Notes: a model not told the origin generated them from the letters alone. 53,632 nucleotides of DNA from Bacteroidaceae bacterium (GCA_017557005.1 JAFZFZ010000058.1:1-53632), one strand, 5' to 3'. Positions 16,419 to 25,898 are shown, counted from the stretch's first letter. Translations and numbers: made by a program.

Positions 16419-19007
16419 TTATTTCCTCTTTCCTTGCTGCTCCTTAGCTACACGTATGGTAACAAAAGAGTAGGCAGGCACTTCATAACTAAACTGCGGA
16501 GCCACTTCGATAACACTCTCTGTTGGCACTGCATCACGATCTGTGGGGCTACCGGTGAGCACCGTACATGCAGCTTGCGTAGCATAGGCCTCGCAATCGT
16601 TGATCTCAACAGCTGTAGTCACACTGACAGGAAGCAGGTTGACTATCTTGATGATAAGATCGCCCGTTGCACTATCGTACACCACCGAGTTGGCCACACG
16701 CTTGCGCACATCATCACGTCGGCTTTCTACCTGTAGGTGAGAGCTGATGTATTGGTCACCGCTATTGTTACCGAATATCTTCTGTGTATAGTATCCCGGT
16801 GTGAGGTCGATACGCGAAGAGTTGAAGTAGATGAGATCCGGATTCCAGTTGGCACGTCCGTGACGTGCAAGCAACGGAGCATACGAGGTCATACGCACGA
16901 TATCCGCATTGCGCTCCACGTTCACCAGATGCAAAGCCTCACACAAAGCCGTTTCTATATTGTTATGACGACCAGCGATATGACAAGCATACTCACCGAG
17001 ATACACTCCCGAAGCATTGCGGTCGTAATGGTCATAGTAGTCCTGATTGTGGATAAACCATCCCGGACTCACATAATAGTGTTCGTCCACCATGGGAATC
17101 TCCTTCTCCTTGGCAAGTTTCCAACCCCACTCGTAGTCTGAGCCCTCGTAGAAGGGTCCCACCGTACCGCAGATAATAATCTCCGGATGTTTGGCACGCA
17201 CGGCATCATATATCATATTGAAGCGTTCGGTAAAGGTCTCAGAGATGAGGTCTTCATTACCAATGCCTATATACTTCAGGTTGAAGGGAGCAGGGTGGCC
17301 AGCCTCAGCACGCACACGTCCCCATTGGGTGGTCTTAGCATCACCATTGGCCCATTCAATAAGGTCGAGGACGTCTTGAATAAAGGCGTCCATCTCCTCC
17401 ATCGGCACACCTCCCTGCTGGCCATGTCCACCAATCCAAGAGTTCTGACAAGGTACAGCTGCAGGCAAAACAGGAAGCGGTTCGGCACCTATATCCTCAC
17501 AGAATAGGAAATACTCGTAATAACCCAATCCGAGAGTCTGATGATATTCCCAAATATTAGGCATGTGTTGGCGCTCCTCAAGTTTGCCGATAGTACGCTT
17601 CCACAAGTACATATTATCAAGCCCATTGCCATGAGCTGCGCAGCCACCAGGGAAGCGCACAAACTTAGGCTTCAAATCAGCAATCACCTGAGCCAGATCA
17701 GCTCGGAGACCATTCTTGCGGTTCATAAAGGTCTTGCGAGGGAAGAGCGACACCATGTCCAAATCGACCGCGCCCTTTGTTTGCGGTGTAATGACAAGGC
17801 GAGCCCTTTCTGCATCCTTAGCAGCTTTGAAGGTAACCTTGAGGGTCTTCCAATCTGTGCTGCTTATGACAATGCTCTTCTCGGCCAGCGTTTCATCATT
17901 TTCACTAACGAGGCTTATAAGGAATTTACTGCCCTTGGGCGATGTATTGCGTACCATCAGACTCAGATCATACAAGTCGCCAGCCTTGAGAGCTATACCA
18001 TCGTAACCGCCATTCTCCAGCATAGCACCCACCTTGTCTGTGGTCAGTGTTGCATAGTAACAGTTATTAGCATGGATGGGACGATCAGTTCCAACAGCAA
18101 GAGCACTACCCTCTCCCTTTAGTTCCCAAGCAGTAAGGCTATGCCAACCTGCATGATCTGCTGCTGAATATTCAAAGTCACGATTTTGGATAAGTTCACC
18201 ATACAGACCGCCATCAGCGCCAAAACTGAGATCTTCAAAGAAGACACCAATCAATTCGTCACTAATCTGCTTACGCTCCTTACCATGGACCGTAATACGT
18301 GCATTGACAGGTGTTAGATCTGCAAAGCGCACGGGATCCTGCCCCATATGCTCGTCAAACTTCACCTGACGATTAGTCAAATAGTCGTCGCGCTTGATTA
18401 GTTTATCAATCTGTTCCCATGCCACACGATGCACCTGTCCCTCGACTTGGCGTCCTTGAAGGGTGATCGCTTTATATTCCAGTAAGGCACCTGCATCTAC
18501 AGCAGATGCGTCTGATGCCTTGACCTGCTGAGCCTTACTCCAAGTGCGGCAATCTGTTGTGCTCACGGCATATGCCGCATTATCGAGCGTAGAGTATACC
18601 ACGTTCCATGTCGTGCCATCATCGGTCATCACCAACCTGGGAGCCACACAGCTACCTCCCTCTACATAGGGATAATCCTGCGGTTTCCAATTGATCAGAT
18701 CGGGACTTTCACAATAGGCAAATTGCGCGTTATCGTTTTTGGGCGACCACACACAGCGCCACATACCCGCTTCGTCACATAGGAGATGGGGGGTAAACAT
18801 TTTCTTCTCTGCCCACCATGTACCAAAGTCGCTATCTACAAAGGTGCGTCCATTACCAATAGAGGTCCAACGAATACTATCAGAACTATAGGCAAAAGCA
18901 AGGCCACGGCCATTAACATAAGAGAACAGATAGCCATAGTCAGGTTTGTTTGCATAAGCAAAGAGGGCGTTGAGCACAAGCGCTACTGCAAGGATGTTTT
19001 TTCTCAT
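16419..19007 (-). CDS. secreted GH51 alpha-L-arabinofuranosidase with GH43-like N-terminal domain
   Basis: An 862-residue exported enzyme (signal peptide 1-19). Residues ~20-180 form a partial GH43-type propeller module (GYLFSYVNGRG, repeated W-containing blades). About 285-425 is a carbohydrate-binding-like jelly roll (WHSLTAWELKGEG...DMVSLFPRKTF). The GH51 catalytic barrel spans about 245-280 and 430-700, with acid/base Glu in IGIGNED (E585) and nucleophile Glu in YLGEYACH (E672). The end is the GH51 C-terminal beta domain. It releases L-arabinofuranose from arabinan or arabinoxylan. It starts 24 bases after the GH43 lipoprotein gene, with which it forms an operon. Confidence 0.9.
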   Translation of the reverse strand: MRKNILAVALVLNALFAYANKPDYGYLFSYVNGRGLAFAYSSDSIRWTSIGNGRTFVDSDFGTWWAEKKMFTPHLLCDEAGMWRCVWSPKNDNAQFAYCESPDLINWKPQDYPYVEGGSCVAPRLVMTDDGTTWNVVYSTLDNAAYAVSTTDCRTWSKAQQVKASDASAVDAGALLEYKAITLQGRQVEGQVHRVAWEQIDKLIKRDDYLTNRQVKFDEHMGQDPVRFADLTPVNARITVHGKERKQISDELIGVFFEDLSFGADGGLYGELIQNRDFEYSAADHAGWHSLTAWELKGEGSALAVGTDRPIHANNCYYATLTTDKVGAMLENGGYDGIALKAGDLYDLSLMVRNTSPKGSKFLISLVSENDETLAEKSIVISSTDWKTLKVTFKAAKDAERARLVITPQTKGAVDLDMVSLFPRKTFMNRKNGLRADLAQVIADLKPKFVRFPGGCAAHGNGLDNMYLWKRTIGKLEERQHMPNIWEYHQTLGLGYYEYFLFCEDIGAEPLPVLPAAVPCQNSWIGGHGQQGGVPMEEMDAFIQDVLDLIEWANGDAKTTQWGRVRAEAGHPAPFNLKYIGIGNEDLISETFTERFNMIYDAVRAKHPEIIICGTVGPFYEGSDYEWGWKLAKEKEIPMVDEHYYVSPGWFIHNQDYYDHYDRNASGVYLGEYACHIAGRHNNIETALCEALHLVNVERNADIVRMTSYAPLLARHGRANWNPDLIYFNSSRIDLTPGYYTQKIFGNNSGDQYISSHLQVESRRDDVRKRVANSVVYDSATGDLIIKIVNLLPVSVTTAVEINDCEAYATQAACTVLTGSPTDRDAVPTESVIEVAPQFSYEVPAYSFVTIRVAKEQQGKRK

Positions 19008-19031
19008 GACGTTAGTTATTGAAACGGTTAA

Positions 19032-20066
19032 TTACGGGATATATCGCTCGCCTACTACGAGTTTATCGCCCGAGAGGTCAATTTTGAAAAGGTTCGGTAT
19101 GCGAACGTAGTGGCCCACATCGCGGTGGCTATGCACTGACATCAACCACTGTCCGCTGAGGTCTTGGAAGAGCATGCCATGACCAAAGTTGGGAGGTGTG
19201 ATAGGATCAGGTTCCTGTACCCAAGGTCCATCGAGCGTACCGCTTTCAGAATATGCCACACCCTGAGTATAGACATCGTATATCCAACTGGTCCAAATCA
19301 TGCCGAGGCGACCAGTACCTGTGCGGAAAAGCCAGGGACCATCGGTCACACGGTTGGGCACAATCTTACCATCAATCTTCTCGCGGCTCCAGGGCGAGTC
19401 GCTCGCACGGAACAACACCTTACCCTCACCGATCGAGCCACTGAGGTCATCCTTCAATGCTATCTTCTCCATCGTGCCATTGAGGTTCTGCAGCCACTCG
19501 CCACAATATACCATATAAGGCTTGCCATCGGTATCAATCCAGAAGGTACCATCAAGTGTAGGCATATGCTCGGGCAGATAGGTAGCATCAGCCATCGGCA
19601 GGTAGGGGCCTTCGGGAGTATCGCTCACGAGCACGTGGCTGGCACGACGCGGAATCACGTTGCCTGCTACGGTATCTATCTTGATTGCGTTATTTGTAAA
19701 GGTGGCAAAGTAGTAATACTTACCATTGTACTGATGCAACTCAGCTGCCCATATCTCGGGACGTTTTCCCATCCATGAACTGCTGTCGGTCATCGCCACA
19801 TGATAGGGGCCTTCCCAGCGAGCCAGGTCACTACTCTTCCACAGACGACCACCTGTGCCAGTCATGTAATACATATTGGTAGCTTTATCAGCGAGGATAC
19901 AGGGATCACTTAAACGTATTGAGTCGAGCGGAATATCGGTACGGAAGCCACGAGCCTTTTGTATTTCTACACGAGGAGCGTCTGCGTCAATATTCTTGTC
20001 TTTTTTGCTACCACAAGCACAGAGCACCATCAGTGCAGCAGTAAATAATACAGAGAGCTTCTTCAT
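19032..20066 (-). CDS. GH43 family glycoside hydrolase lipoprotein
   Basis: A 344-residue lipoprotein (lipobox LCAC, lipidated Cys at 16 or 18) with a five-bladed propeller. The catalytic base Asp lies in LSDPCIL (D54), the modulator Asp in TLDGTFWID (D172), and the third-position motif is VTDGPWLF, with Asp242 where many GH43 enzymes use Glu. This Asp form recurs in a group of Bacteroides GH43 proteins, so it may be subfamily-typical and not a loss of activity. The likely substrate is arabinan or arabinoxylan. It is first gene of a two-gene operon with the GH51 fusion downstream. Confidence 0.85.
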   Translation of the reverse strand: MKKLSVLFTAALMVLCACGSKKDKNIDADAPRVEIQKARGFRTDIPLDSIRLSDPCILADKATNMYYMTGTGGRLWKSSDLARWEGPYHVAMTDSSSWMGKRPEIWAAELHQYNGKYYYFATFTNNAIKIDTVAGNVIPRRASHVLVSDTPEGPYLPMADATYLPEHMPTLDGTFWIDTDGKPYMVYCGEWLQNLNGTMEKIALKDDLSGSIGEGKVLFRASDSPWSREKIDGKIVPNRVTDGPWLFRTGTGRLGMIWTSWIYDVYTQGVAYSESGTLDGPWVQEPDPITPPNFGHGMLFQDLSGQWLMSVHSHRDVGHYVRIPNLFKIDLSGDKLVVGERYIP

Positions 20067-20144
20067 AGGTATATACTGTTTTGTTTATATGGTTTACGAT
20101 GCGAAGATACAAAAACTTTATTAAAAAATAATAAGCGGTTACAT

Positions 20145-20181
20145 AAAAAAACTCGCGTCGGAACGATGTCCAACGCGAGTT
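20145..20181 (-). terminator. intrinsic terminator of the ilvBNC operon
   Basis: On the minus strand AACTCGCGT pairs with ACGCGAGTT (20150-20181, extended by TGG/CCG), followed by a T run. It lies 28 bases after the ilvC stop. Confidence 0.88.
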
Positions 20182-20208
20182 AAGAGCTAATAGCTAAGTG
20201 CTAATTGC

Positions 20209-21252
20209 TTAGTTATTCTCAGGACGGAGCTTGCGCACTACAGCACCTGTCTGCCACATCTCGCTCTCACGGAGAGCACGGAGTTCCTCTTCGAGTTTCT
20301 CACGATAGTCGGGCTTAGAGTTGCTGTCGATAGAGATCTGAGCCTCGTTACCAGTCTTCACGCTCTCATAGAGCTGCTCCATAACGGGCTTGATTGCATC
20401 GTGGAAGGGGCCCATCCAGTCGAGTGCACCACGCTGAGCTGTGGTAGAGCAGTTTGCATACATCCAATCCATACCGTTCTTAGCGAAGAGGGGCATGAGT
20501 GACTGTGTGAGCTCCTCAACGGTCTCGTTGAATGCCTCAGAAGGTGTGTGACCATTCTCACGGAGCACCTCGTACTGAGCGAGCAACAAGCCCTGAATAG
20601 CACCCATGAGTGAGCCGCGCTCACCTGTGAGGTCAGAGTAAACCTCACGCTTGAAAGTGGTCTCGAACAAGTAACCTGAACCTACACCAATACCGAGAGC
20701 GATACAACGCTCGAAAGCACGACCTGTAGCATCCTGGAAGATAGCGTATGATGAGTTCAATCCACGACCCTCGAGGAACATGGTACGGAGTGAGGTACCT
20801 GAACCCTTAGGAGCGATGAGGATAACGTCTACATCTGCGGGAGGAACGATACCTGTGCGCTCCTTGTATGTAACAGCAAAACCGTGTGAGAAGTAGAGTG
20901 CCTTACCGGGTGTGAGGTACTTCTGGATAGTGGGCCAGCAAGCAATCTGAGCAGCGTCAGAGAGCAATACCTGGATGATAGTAGCACGCTCGCAAGCCTC
21001 CTCGATACTGAAGAGAGTCTCACCGGGTACCCAACCATCAGCAACAGCCTTGTCATATGTCTTACCAGCACGCTGGCCTACGATTACATTGAATCCATTG
21101 TCGCGGAGGTTAAGTGACTGGCCGGGGCCCTGTACACCATAACCGATAACGGCGATAGTCTCATTCTTCAACACCTCGCGAGCTTTCTCCAAGGGGAATT
21201 CATCTCTTGTTACAACGGTTTCTTCTACACCGCCAAAATTCATTTTTGCCAT
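20209..21252 (-). CDS. ilvC: ketol-acid reductoisomerase
   Basis: IlvC isomerises and reduces acetolactate or acetohydroxybutyrate with NAD(P)H, the second common step of Val, Leu and Ile synthesis. The 347-residue protein has the Rossmann motif GYGVQGPGQ (39-47), VLLSDAAQI, APKGSGTSLR, and the Mg-binding knotted domain with DLTGERGSLMGAIQG and ETVEELTQSLMP. It is the Bacteroidetes-type KARI. It is last gene of ilvB-ilvN-ilvC, 21 bases after ilvN, and is followed by a strong terminator. Attenuation upstream of ilvB would control it. Confidence 0.97.
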   Translation of the reverse strand: MAKMNFGGVEETVVTRDEFPLEKAREVLKNETIAVIGYGVQGPGQSLNLRDNGFNVIVGQRAGKTYDKAVADGWVPGETLFSIEEACERATIIQVLLSDAAQIACWPTIQKYLTPGKALYFSHGFAVTYKERTGIVPPADVDVILIAPKGSGTSLRTMFLEGRGLNSSYAIFQDATGRAFERCIALGIGVGSGYLFETTFKREVYSDLTGERGSLMGAIQGLLLAQYEVLRENGHTPSEAFNETVEELTQSLMPLFAKNGMDWMYANCSTTAQRGALDWMGPFHDAIKPVMEQLYESVKTGNEAQISIDSNSKPDYREKLEEELRALRESEMWQTGAVVRKLRPENN

Positions 21253-21273
21253 AACTTTTAAATTTATGATTTG

Positions 21274-21807
21274 TTATTTATGATTTATTTTTTCCAAGTA
21301 CTCGTTTACATGCTCTGCAGTGTCGCGTGTCACTGCGATACGGCCCGAACTTACATACTGCAACACGCAGCCAAAAGCATCAAGTTCACCATGCAATGCG
21401 TGTATCTCATCGGTCACACCCGATTTCTCTACCACGGCATATACGGCATTGACCTCCATGATACGCGCGCCGTAGCGACGAATGGTCTTAGAGATAAGCG
21501 GATTCTCGAGCAAGACGGGTGTAGACACCTTAAACAGTGCTACCTCCTGCATGAAGATCTCGCTATCTACGTAGTAGTGAGCCTGCAGCACATCGACCTT
21601 CTTCTCTATCTGCTTGGTCACCTTGATGATGGTATCCTCATCGCTCCATGCAGTGATAGTGTAGCGGTGCACGCCCTTGATTGACGAAGCCGAAGCATTG
21701 ATACTCTCAATATTGATCTGTCGGCGGGTAAACACGGCAGTGATCTGATTGAGCAGACCAGCGATGTTTTCCGAGTGAACGATCAATGTATATAGTTTCT
21801 TTTCCAT
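21274..21807 (-). CDS. ilvN: acetolactate synthase small (regulatory) subunit
   Basis: A 177-residue regulatory subunit that confers valine feedback control on IlvB. The N-terminal ACT domain (about 1-80) starts KKLYTLIVHSENIAGLLNQITAVFTRR, with the IESINAS motif; the C-terminal ACT-like half resembles the IlvH/IlvN class. It is second gene of the operon, separated from ilvB by ~150 bases that hold AT-rich repeats and no terminator that I can recognise. Confidence 0.95.
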   Translation of the reverse strand: MEKKLYTLIVHSENIAGLLNQITAVFTRRQINIESINASASSIKGVHRYTITAWSDEDTIIKVTKQIEKKVDVLQAHYYVDSEIFMQEVALFKVSTPVLLENPLISKTIRRYGARIMEVNAVYAVVEKSGVTDEIHALHGELDAFGCVLQYVSSGRIAVTRDTAEHVNEYLEKINHK

Positions 21808-21827
21808 CTTTTATATTCTTTATGTAC

Positions 21828-21957
21828 TATTTGACCATTTACTATTGATTTACAATTTAGTTATTTATCAATTGTCACTACTAGGCACCGTTGCTTTATA
21901 GAGATACTATCCGGATGGCAATAAATAGTATATTGTAAATTGTCAAATGGTAAATTA
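21828..21957. repeat. AT-rich compound repeat within the ilv operon
   Basis: Units such as TTGACCATTTACTATTGATTTACAA on the left and ATTGTAAATTGTCAAATGGTAAAT on the right face each other around a GCCATCCGG core (read on the minus strand near 21908-21920). It lies between ilvB and ilvN and would be transcribed. Confidence 0.6.
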
Positions 21958-23652
21958 CTAACAGTCACTTGCATTCATCATCATCACATTCACCGCTCCG
22001 CCCGGAGGTGTCATGGGCATCACGTTCTCGCCCTGCATGATGGCAACCTCGAGCAGGTACGGTCCATCGGTGGTGAGCATGGTGTTGATGGCATCGGCAA
22101 GGTCGGCACGTTCGGTTACTGTCTGTGAAGGGATACGATAAGCCTCGGCAATCTTCATGTAGTCGGGGTTCACCATCGGAGTGAATGAGTAGCGCTTGCC
22201 GAAGAAGAGCTCCTGCCACTGACGCACGTTGCCCAAATAGTTGTTGTTGAGCAATATCATCTTCACCGGTGCGCCGGTCTCCATGATGGTACCAAACTCC
22301 TGAATGCTCATCTGTATACCACCGTCGCCCATAAAGAGACACACGGTACGATCGGGAGCACCAAACGTAGCACCAATAGCTGCGGGAATACCAAATCCCA
22401 TAGTACCAAGACCACCTGAGGTGATGATACTGCGCTTCTGCGTATATTGGAAATAGCGGGCCGACATCATCTGGTTCTGACCTACGTCAGTAACGAGGAT
22501 AGCCTTGTTGCCCGATGCCTCACTCACAGCACGAGCAACCTCACCCATGCGCAACGGGCCCTCTTCAGGGTGTATGGCCTGACTGATGACCTCGTTCCAC
22601 TCCTTCTCTTCGTAGGGAGCGAAGCTATCAATCCATTCTGTATGCTTAGCCTCTGCGATAGCCTCTGTGAGCAATGCCAACGTATGCTTGCAGTCGCCCA
22701 ACACAGCTACATCGGCGTGTACGTTCTTATTGATTTCTGCGGGATCGATATCAAGGTGTATCACCTTAGCCTGCTTGGCATACGCATCGAGGCGACCCGT
22801 TACGCGGTCGTCAAAACGCATACCTACAGCAATGAGCAGGTCACACTCATTGGTCTTCGTGTTGGGACCTAGGTTACCATGCATACCCAGCATACCCTTG
22901 CGCAAGCGATGTCCGTGAGGCAAGGTAGAGAGTCCGAGCAAGGTACATCCTACGGGAACGTCGGCTTTCTCGACGAAAGCGCGTAACTCTTCGGTAGCAT
23001 TTCCTAGTTCTACGCCCTGTCCTGAGAGGAGCAAGGGACGCTCAGCTGCATTGATGAGCGCTGCAGCCTCAGCAATGCTCTTGGGGTCAGTCTCTGGTAC
23101 TGCGATATAGCCACGTTCCACACCGATGGCCGCAGGCACAAAATCGACCATACCCACCTGCGCATTCTTGGCAAAGTCAAGCACTACGGGACCGGGGCGA
23201 CCGGTACCAGCGATATGGAAAGCACGTGCTACGGCCCAAGCGATGTCCTCGGGACGACGCACCTGATAGCTCCACTTGGTGATAGGTTGTGTCACACCCA
23301 CGAGATCGACCTCCTGGAATGCGTCGGTTCCAAGGAATCCTGCGGCTACCTGTCCGGCAATAACTACGATAGGCGTACTATCTAGCATAGCATCGGCCAC
23401 ACCAGTGATGGTATTGGTAGCACCAGGTCCGCTGGTAACAATGCACACACCCACCTTACCCGATGAGCGAGCATAACCCTGCGCAGCATGGGCTGCACCC
23501 TGTTCGTGGCGCACGAGCACTTGCTTGAAGTCGTTCTGATGGTCAAACATGGCATCAAACACGGGCATGATACTGCCACCGGGGTAACCAAACACGGTAT
23601 CCACCCCTTCATGTATGAGCGCTTGCATGAGAGCTTCTGATCCTGTTATCAT
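21958..23652 (-). CDS. ilvB: acetolactate synthase large (catalytic) subunit
   Basis: A thiamine-diphosphate enzyme condensing pyruvate with pyruvate or 2-oxobutyrate. I start it at ATG 23652 (MITGSEALMQALIHEG, 564 residues). A TTG four codons upstream lies inside the attenuator region and is unlikely. The catalytic Glu is in VLVRHEQGAAHAAQGYAR (E50). The TPP/Mg motif GDGGIQMSIQEF...NNNYLG is near the C-terminus, with a central FAD/nucleotide-type domain. It is first structural gene of ilvBNC, preceded by a leader peptide and a terminator/antiterminator pair. Confidence 0.97.
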   Translation of the reverse strand: MITGSEALMQALIHEGVDTVFGYPGGSIMPVFDAMFDHQNDFKQVLVRHEQGAAHAAQGYARSSGKVGVCIVTSGPGATNTITGVADAMLDSTPIVVIAGQVAAGFLGTDAFQEVDLVGVTQPITKWSYQVRRPEDIAWAVARAFHIAGTGRPGPVVLDFAKNAQVGMVDFVPAAIGVERGYIAVPETDPKSIAEAAALINAAERPLLLSGQGVELGNATEELRAFVEKADVPVGCTLLGLSTLPHGHRLRKGMLGMHGNLGPNTKTNECDLLIAVGMRFDDRVTGRLDAYAKQAKVIHLDIDPAEINKNVHADVAVLGDCKHTLALLTEAIAEAKHTEWIDSFAPYEEKEWNEVISQAIHPEEGPLRMGEVARAVSEASGNKAILVTDVGQNQMMSARYFQYTQKRSIITSGGLGTMGFGIPAAIGATFGAPDRTVCLFMGDGGIQMSIQEFGTIMETGAPVKMILLNNNYLGNVRQWQELFFGKRYSFTPMVNPDYMKIAEAYRIPSQTVTERADLADAINTMLTTDGPYLLEVAIMQGENVMPMTPPGGAVNVMMMNASDC

Positions 23653-23662
23653 CTTCTTAACC

Positions 23663-23693
23663 AAAAAACCTTCCTCCGCAAGTGAGAAAGGTT
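23663..23693 (-). terminator. attenuator terminator upstream of ilvB
   Basis: On the minus strand AACCTTTCTC (23684-23693) pairs with GAGGAAGGTT (23667-23676): 10 bp with one G-U, a 7-base loop, then six T (23663-23668). It ends 11 bases before the ilvB ATG. Its left arm overlaps the antiterminator. Confidence 0.82.
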
Positions 23694-23730
23694 ACCTTAT
23701 ATATTAAACTAATACCAATGATTCTCACTT
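23680..23730 (-). promoter_or_regulatory. antiterminator of the ilvB attenuator
   Basis: AAGTGAGAA (23722-23730, spanning the last leader codon and the leader stop TGA) is perfectly complementary to TTCTCACTT (23680-23688), which overlaps the terminator left arm. The two structures are therefore mutually exclusive. A ribosome reaching the leader stop would block the antiterminator; a ribosome stalled on Ile, Val or Leu codons would leave it free. Confidence 0.78.
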
Positions 23731-23793
23731 CCGTCCTGCAGTAGCGGATAGAATGTCAATAATGACCACGTGTAGAATCATGTCGTTTTTCAT
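23725..23793 (-). CDS. ilv leader peptide (22 residues)
   Basis: A short frame starting ATG at 23793 reads MKNDMILHVVIIDIL and ends seven residues later with a TGA inside the antiterminator. It contains four Ile (all ATT), two Leu (both CTA) and two Val among 22 residues, concentrated in positions 6-15. This fits a regulatory leader whose translation speed reports charged Ile, Leu and Val tRNA. It begins close to the inferred promoter. Nothing suggests a function for the peptide itself. Confidence 0.78.
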   Translation of the reverse strand: MKNDMILHVVIIDILSATAGRK

Positions 23794-23808
23794 TTTTCTC
23801 ACTGTTTA

Positions 23809-23864
23809 GGCTGCAAATGTAAATAGAAAATCCCGTTTGCGCTAATAAATCGTCATCTTTTTTC
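23809..23864 (-). promoter_or_regulatory. ilvB promoter block, shared with ilvD
   Basis: Minus strand; it contains the -7 box TACATTTG (23814-23821) followed by GCAGCC. The surrounding ~56 bases closely match the block upstream of ilvD: shared GAAAAAAGATG, ATTAG, CGGGATTTTCT and TACATTTGCAGCC at the same spacing. It is probably a promoter plus a common regulator site. Confidence 0.6.
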
Positions 23865-23929
23865 GACAATTTGTGTATTTTTGTTTAATCAAGGTTTCCA
23901 CCAAGCATTAAACTGTTTGAGTATCAAGG

Positions 23930-23960
23930 CAAACAGCCATCCACGAGGGATAGCTGTCTG
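23930..23960 (-). terminator. hairpin after ilvD, possible transcript end
   Basis: A 13-bp stem with two G-U pairs on the minus strand (CAGACAGCTATCC with GGATGGCTGTTTG, 5-base loop), 44 bases after the ilvD stop. No T run follows, so intrinsic termination is uncertain. Confidence 0.35.
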
Positions 23961-24003
23961 CGCTATTTCTATTTATCAAACACGGATTATGACTACCGCA
24001 GCA

Positions 24004-25842
24004 TCAGTCGATGAGGCGAATAGCGCCCTTATCAGCCGAACTCACCAGCGATGCATATGCCTTGAGAGCCTTCGACACCACGCGCTGACGTGTCACCGGA
24101 GTCATGGGACGTGCAGCCAACTCCTCATCGCTGAGGCGCACATTAATCGTGCGGTTAGGGATGTCGATGTCAATGATATCGCCTGTCACAATCTTACCGA
24201 TGTTACCACCTGCCGCAGCCTCGGGAGAGATATGTCCGATGCTGAGCCCCGATGTACCACCCGAGAAGCGACCATCGGTAATGAGGGCGCAAGCCTTACC
24301 CAAGTGCTTCGATTTGATGTACGAGGTCGGATAGAGCATCTCCTGCATACCCGGGCCACCCTTGGGGCCTTCGTGAGTGATGACTACCACGTCGCCTGCT
24401 ACGATGTCGCCACCGAGGATACCCTCTACAGCTGCATCCTGTGAATCGTACACTTTAGCGGGACCTGAGAATTTCCAGATGCTCTCATCTACACCCGCAG
24501 TCTTCACCACACAACCATCCTGTGCGATGTTACCCTTGAGCACAGCGAGTCCGCCATCCTTAGAATAGGCATGCTCGAGGTCACGGATACAACCTTCACT
24601 GCGGTCGGTGTCGAGTTCCTTATAATAGGTCTCCTGCGAGCCCATCACGTTGCTAAACTTACGAGCAGGAGCGCTATGGTAGATGCACTTAGCATTTAAT
24701 TGACAATTGACAATTGACAATTGACAATTAACCTCCGACTCTTGACCGTTGACAATATTATACTTCTCAATCGCCTCGCCGAGGGTCAAGCCATCCACGC
24801 GCTTCAGTGCGGTATGGAGCAAACCACCCTTGGCAAGCTCACCCATGATACCAAGGATACCACCAGCACGGTTTACATCCTCGATGTGATATTTCTGTGT
24901 TGTGGGAGCCACCTTACAGATGCAGGGTACGCGGCGCGAAAGGGCGTCGATATCATCCATCGTGAAGTCCACGCCAGCCTCGTTGGCCACGGCCAAGAGG
25001 TGCAGCACGGTATTGGTAGATCCACCCATAGCGATATCCAATGTCATGGCATTGAGGAAAGCCTCACGGGTAGCTATGCTCTTGGGCAATACGCTCTCAT
25101 CGCCATCGCGGTAATACTTATAAGCATTCTCCACCACGAGACGAGCAGCCTGCTTAAAGAGTTCAATACGGTTCTTATGAGTAGCCACGATGGTACCATT
25201 GCCGGGGAGGGCAAGACCAATCGCCTCGTTGAGGCAGTTCATCGAGTTGGCGGTAAACATACCTGAGCAGCTACCACATCCGGGGCAGGCACAGCACTCG
25301 ATAGCAGCCACCTCTTCGTCGCTCACGCTCTCGTCGGCCGACTTGATCATGGCATCAATAAGGTCGAGATGCTGACCATTCAGATCACCCGCCTCCATAG
25401 GTCCGCCCGACACAAATACTGTAGGAATGTTCAATCGCATCGATGCCATGAGCATACCCGGAGTAATCTTGTCGCAGTTGCTGATACAGATGAGCGCATC
25501 GGCCTTATGAGCATTGCACATATACTCTACGCTGTCGGCAATAATATCGCGCGAGGGCAGTGAGTAGAGCATACCATCGTGACCCATAGCGATACCATCA
25601 TCGATGGCTATGGTGTTAAACTCGGCTGCATAGCAACCCAAAGCCTCAATTTCACGTTTTACGATTTGACCAATCTCATGCAGATGGGTATGACCCGGTA
25701 CGAACTGTGTAAACGAGTTGGCGATAGCTACGATGGGCTTACCCATCATCTCACGTTTCATGCCATTGGCAATCCAAAGTGCGCGGGCACCTGACATACG
25801 GCGACCCTCAGTGCTGGTAGCACTTCTAAGTGGATGTTTCAT
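24004..25842 (-). CDS. ilvD: dihydroxy-acid dehydratase
   Basis: IlvD dehydrates dihydroxy acids to 2-keto acids, the third common step of branched-chain amino acid synthesis, using an Fe-S cluster. The 612-residue protein has [35 protein letters not shown] and the C-terminal [21 protein letters not shown]. In the inter-domain linker (about residues 365-385) sits an odd stretch with [11 protein letters not shown], encoded by four tandem copies of a 7-bp repeat (see 24697-24731). The flanking family sequence resumes at [10 protein letters not shown]. It has its own promoter block shared with ilvB. Confidence 0.95.
   Translation of the reverse strand: MKHPLRSATSTEGRRMSGARALWIANGMKREMMGKPIVAIANSFTQFVPGHTHLHEIGQIVKREIEALGCYAAEFNTIAIDDGIAMGHDGMLYSLPSRDIIADSVEYMCNAHKADALICISNCDKITPGMLMASMRLNIPTVFVSGGPMEAGDLNGQHLDLIDAMIKSADESVSDEEVAAIECCACPGCGSCSGMFTANSMNCLNEAIGLALPGNGTIVATHKNRIELFKQAARLVVENAYKYYRDGDESVLPKSIATREAFLNAMTLDIAMGGSTNTVLHLLAVANEAGVDFTMDDIDALSRRVPCICKVAPTTQKYHIEDVNRAGGILGIMGELAKGGLLHTALKRVDGLTLGEAIEKYNIVNGQESEVNCQLSIVNCQLNAKCIYHSAPARKFSNVMGSQETYYKELDTDRSEGCIRDLEHAYSKDGGLAVLKGNIAQDGCVVKTAGVDESIWKFSGPAKVYDSQDAAVEGILGGDIVAGDVVVITHEGPKGGPGMQEMLYPTSYIKSKHLGKACALITDGRFSGGTSGLSIGHISPEAAAGGNIGKIVTGDIIDIDIPNRTINVRLSDEELAARPMTPVTRQRVVSKALKAYASLVSSADKGAIRLID
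24697..24731. repeat. 7-bp tandem repeat inside ilvD
   Basis: Four copies of ATTGACA in tandem, in the same style as the intergenic repeats at 36.96 and 51.9 kb. On the coding strand three units encode the seven-residue period NCQLSIV. Gain or loss of one or two units would shift the ilvD frame. Confidence 0.85.
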
Positions 25843-25898
25843 ATCTATTCTTTTTACCTTATTATAATACTATCCGAAAGCACCCAATGCGTGGGTGG

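Noticed and set aside
25843..25898. A second amino-acid leader peptide before ilvD (GTG start, with three Ile)
   Set aside because: Nine codons from a GTG start, and no terminator follows it, so there is no attenuator to control.
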